From Atlantibacter sp032075065 (GTDB lineage: Bacteria > Pseudomonadota > Gammaproteobacteria > Enterobacterales > Enterobacteriaceae), in the NCBI RefSeq assembly GCF_032075065.1, contig NZ_DAMAZC010000201.1, forward strand, positions 1-7,787: a DNA stretch of 7,787 bases, read 5' to 3'. Position numbers and translations under genes: made by a program. Below are positions 6,433 through 7,787 of this stretch, piece after piece. The stretch's first letter is position 1. Each line of letters begins with the position of its first letter. The notes under the pieces were generated by a model that ran no database searches, was not told where the DNA came from, and worked only from the letters and a program-made list of their open reading frames with translations.

Positions 6433-7787
6433 TTACATCAGCGGTTCAGCTAATTGCACCAGGCTAATCAGCGGCTGCGGCCATACGCCGAGCACCAGCA
6501 CCAGCAGCGCGGAGATCAGCACCACGATACCGCCTGCGCTGTACTGCCAGTTAGACGGCGCATCGCGGTTCAGCTGCTGCGGCGCGTTCAGATACAGGCT
6601 CACCGCTACGCGCAGGTAGTAGTAGAGACCAATCGCGGAACCCACCACCACGGCGGCAACCAGCCACCACAGGCTGTCCTGCACACCGACTGCCAGCACG
6701 TAGAACTTACCGATAAAGCCCAGCGTCATCGGGATACCCGCCAGCGACAGCATCATCACTGTCATGACCGCCGACAGGATCGGACGGTGCCAGAACAGGC
6801 CACGGTAGGAGAACAGCGAGTCGGCGTCCGGGCCACGGTACGGGCTGGACATCAGGCTCACCACGCCGAACGCGCCGAGGCTGCTGAACAGATAACCGGC
6901 CAGATAGACGCCTACGGTTTCCATCGACATCTGGCCGCTTTGCAGCGCAATCAGCGCCACCAGCAGATAGCCCAGATGAGAGATAGAGGAGTAACCCAGC
7001 AGACGTTTAATGTTGGTCTGGCTGAGCGCCATCAGGTTACCGAAGATAATCGATACGAACGCGATAATGCCCAGCACCACGCGAATCGCTTCGCTGTCAC
7101 CCACCGGCGCGTACAGGAACAGACGCATCACCACGCTGAAAATGGCGATTTTGCTGGCGGTCGCCAGGAAGGTGGAGACCGGCGCAGGCGCGCCCTGATA
7201 CACATCCGGCGTCCACAGGTGGAAGGGCACCAGAGAAAGTTTGAAGCCCAGACCGACGATCATCATCCCCAGGCCCGCCAGCAGCAGCGGCTCGTGCAGC
7301 ATGTTGTCCGCCAGGCTCTTACCGAGGCTAACAAACGACAGGCTGCCGGACTCCGCATACACCAGCGCCATACCGAACAGCAGGAACGACGAGGCCGCCG
7401 CCGACAGAATGGTGTACTTGATGCTGGCTTCCAGCGAACGTTTCTGGCGATACGCGTAGCCGATCAGGCCAAACAGCGGCAGGGAGATCAGCTCGATACC
7501 CAGGAACAGCGAGGCCAGGTGGTTGGCGTTAGCCAGCAGAATGCCGCCCAGCGCCGCGATCAACACCAGAAGATAGAACTCTTCTTTGTTGTCGTAATAG
7601 CCCTCTAACCACGGGTAGGCGAAGGTACAGGTTGCGAGGCTCGCCAGCAGCACCAGGCCGGTATAGAACATGGCGTAGCCGTCAACGCGCATCAGCGGCG
7701 TGACGTCCATCGCCCCCGCCTGGCCAACGAACCAGAGGGAGATTAACGCGGCGTTAAGGCCGACCACCGAGATTGTGGCATTCACAA
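6433..7787 (-). CDS. nuoN: NADH-quinone oxidoreductase subunit N (5' end outside window)
   Basis: NuoN is one of three antiporter-like, proton-pumping membrane subunits of respiratory complex I, which oxidises NADH and reduces quinone; nuoN is the last gene of the nuo operon. The window holds 450 complete codons plus two bases. Alignment from memory to the 485-residue E. coli protein places the first visible codon at residue 36. With that offset of 35, the functional charged residues fall in register: Glu133 (GIELISLPL), Lys217 (GLGFKLSLVPFHLWTPDVYQ), Lys247 (ATASKIAIF) and Lys395 (LGFIGKFYVL). Most of the roughly 14 membrane helices expected for the family are visible as long hydrophobic stretches. 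A GTG at 7785-7783 could be taken for a start but is an internal Val codon; the true start lies beyond the right edge. The stop TAA (6435-6433) is followed by the shared terminator. Confidence 0.97.
   Translation of the reverse strand, partial: VNATISVVGLNAALISLWFVGQAGAMDVTPLMRVDGYAMFYTGLVLLASLATCTFAYPWLEGYYDNKEEFYLLVLIAALGGILLANANHLASLFLGIELISLPLFGLIGYAYRQKRSLEASIKYTILSAAASSFLLFGMALVYAESGSLSFVSLGKSLADNMLHEPLLLAGLGMMIVGLGFKLSLVPFHLWTPDVYQGAPAPVSTFLATASKIAIFSVVMRLFLYAPVGDSEAIRVVLGIIAFVSIIFGNLMALSQTNIKRLLGYSSISHLGYLLVALIALQSGQMSMETVGVYLAGYLFSSLGAFGVVSLMSSPYRGPDADSLFSYRGLFWHRPILSAVMTVMMLSLAGIPMTLGFIGKFYVLAVGVQDSLWWLVAAVVVGSAIGLYYYLRVAVSLYLNAPQQLNRDAPSNWQYSAGGIVVLISALLVLVLGVWPQPLISLVQLAEPLM

Noticed and set aside
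6454..7608. 384-codon open frame on the plus strand opposite nuoN
   Set aside because: It lies wholly antisense to a well-recognised gene. Its product is a low-complexity mix of H, Q, R and A with no domain, and it has no convincing ribosome-binding site. Long antisense frames are common opposite G+C-rich coding sequence.
1..7787. Search for mobile elements, CRISPR arrays, tRNA/rRNA genes or an undescribed gene cassette
   Set aside because: Nearly all of the window is occupied by eight known conserved genes in expected order. Gaps are at most 115 bases, with no transposase, direct-repeat array or RNA-gene signature seen.

Overview
The window is a chromosomal housekeeping segment from a member of the Enterobacteriaceae. 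The genes, their order and their sequences closely follow the Escherichia coli K-12 men-ela-nuoN neighbourhood, recalled from memory. The DNA is visibly richer in G+C than E. coli and the proteins are diverged from it, so a relative such as an Enterobacter-, Klebsiella-, Kosakonia- or Cronobacter-like genus is plausible. I cannot fix the genus from sequence alone.

Bases 1-4466 (minus strand) hold the first four genes of the menaquinone operon, transcribed right to left as menF-menD-menH-menB. menB runs off the left edge, and menC and menE would be expected beyond it. MenF isomerises chorismate to isochorismate. MenD joins isochorismate to the succinic-semialdehyde unit of 2-oxoglutarate to give SEPHCHC. 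MenH removes pyruvate to give SHCHC. After MenC and MenE act, MenB closes the ring to 1,4-dihydroxy-2-naphthoyl-CoA. menD, menH and menB are packed tightly: an ATGA overlap joins menD to menH, and the menB ribosome-binding site overlaps the menH stop. menF is set apart by an 80-base gap holding a promoter-like sequence.

Bases 4582-5409 (minus strand) hold elaB, a small C-tail-anchored DUF883 membrane protein with a sigma-S-like extended -10 in front of it, and elaA, a GNAT-family acetyltransferase. A perfect 26-bp palindrome lies between the elaB stop and the menF start. elaA is divergent from rbn (elaC; 5475-6389, plus strand), which encodes RNase BN/Z. rbn converges on nuoN, whose 3' 1.35 kb fills the right end on the minus strand. 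NuoN is an antiporter-like membrane subunit of respiratory complex I, which passes electrons to ubiquinone or menaquinone. A symmetrical hairpin flanked by A and T runs serves as terminator for both rbn and the nuo operon.

I found no mobile element, CRISPR array, tRNA or rRNA, and no unrecognised gene cassette. All eight genes are known families with intact visible active-site residues, so I see no new biological system. The points worth a second look are regulatory or comparative: the 26-bp palindrome, the candidate internal menD promoter, the sigma-S-like elaB promoter, and the direct rbn-nuoN junction where E. coli K-12 carries extra genes.
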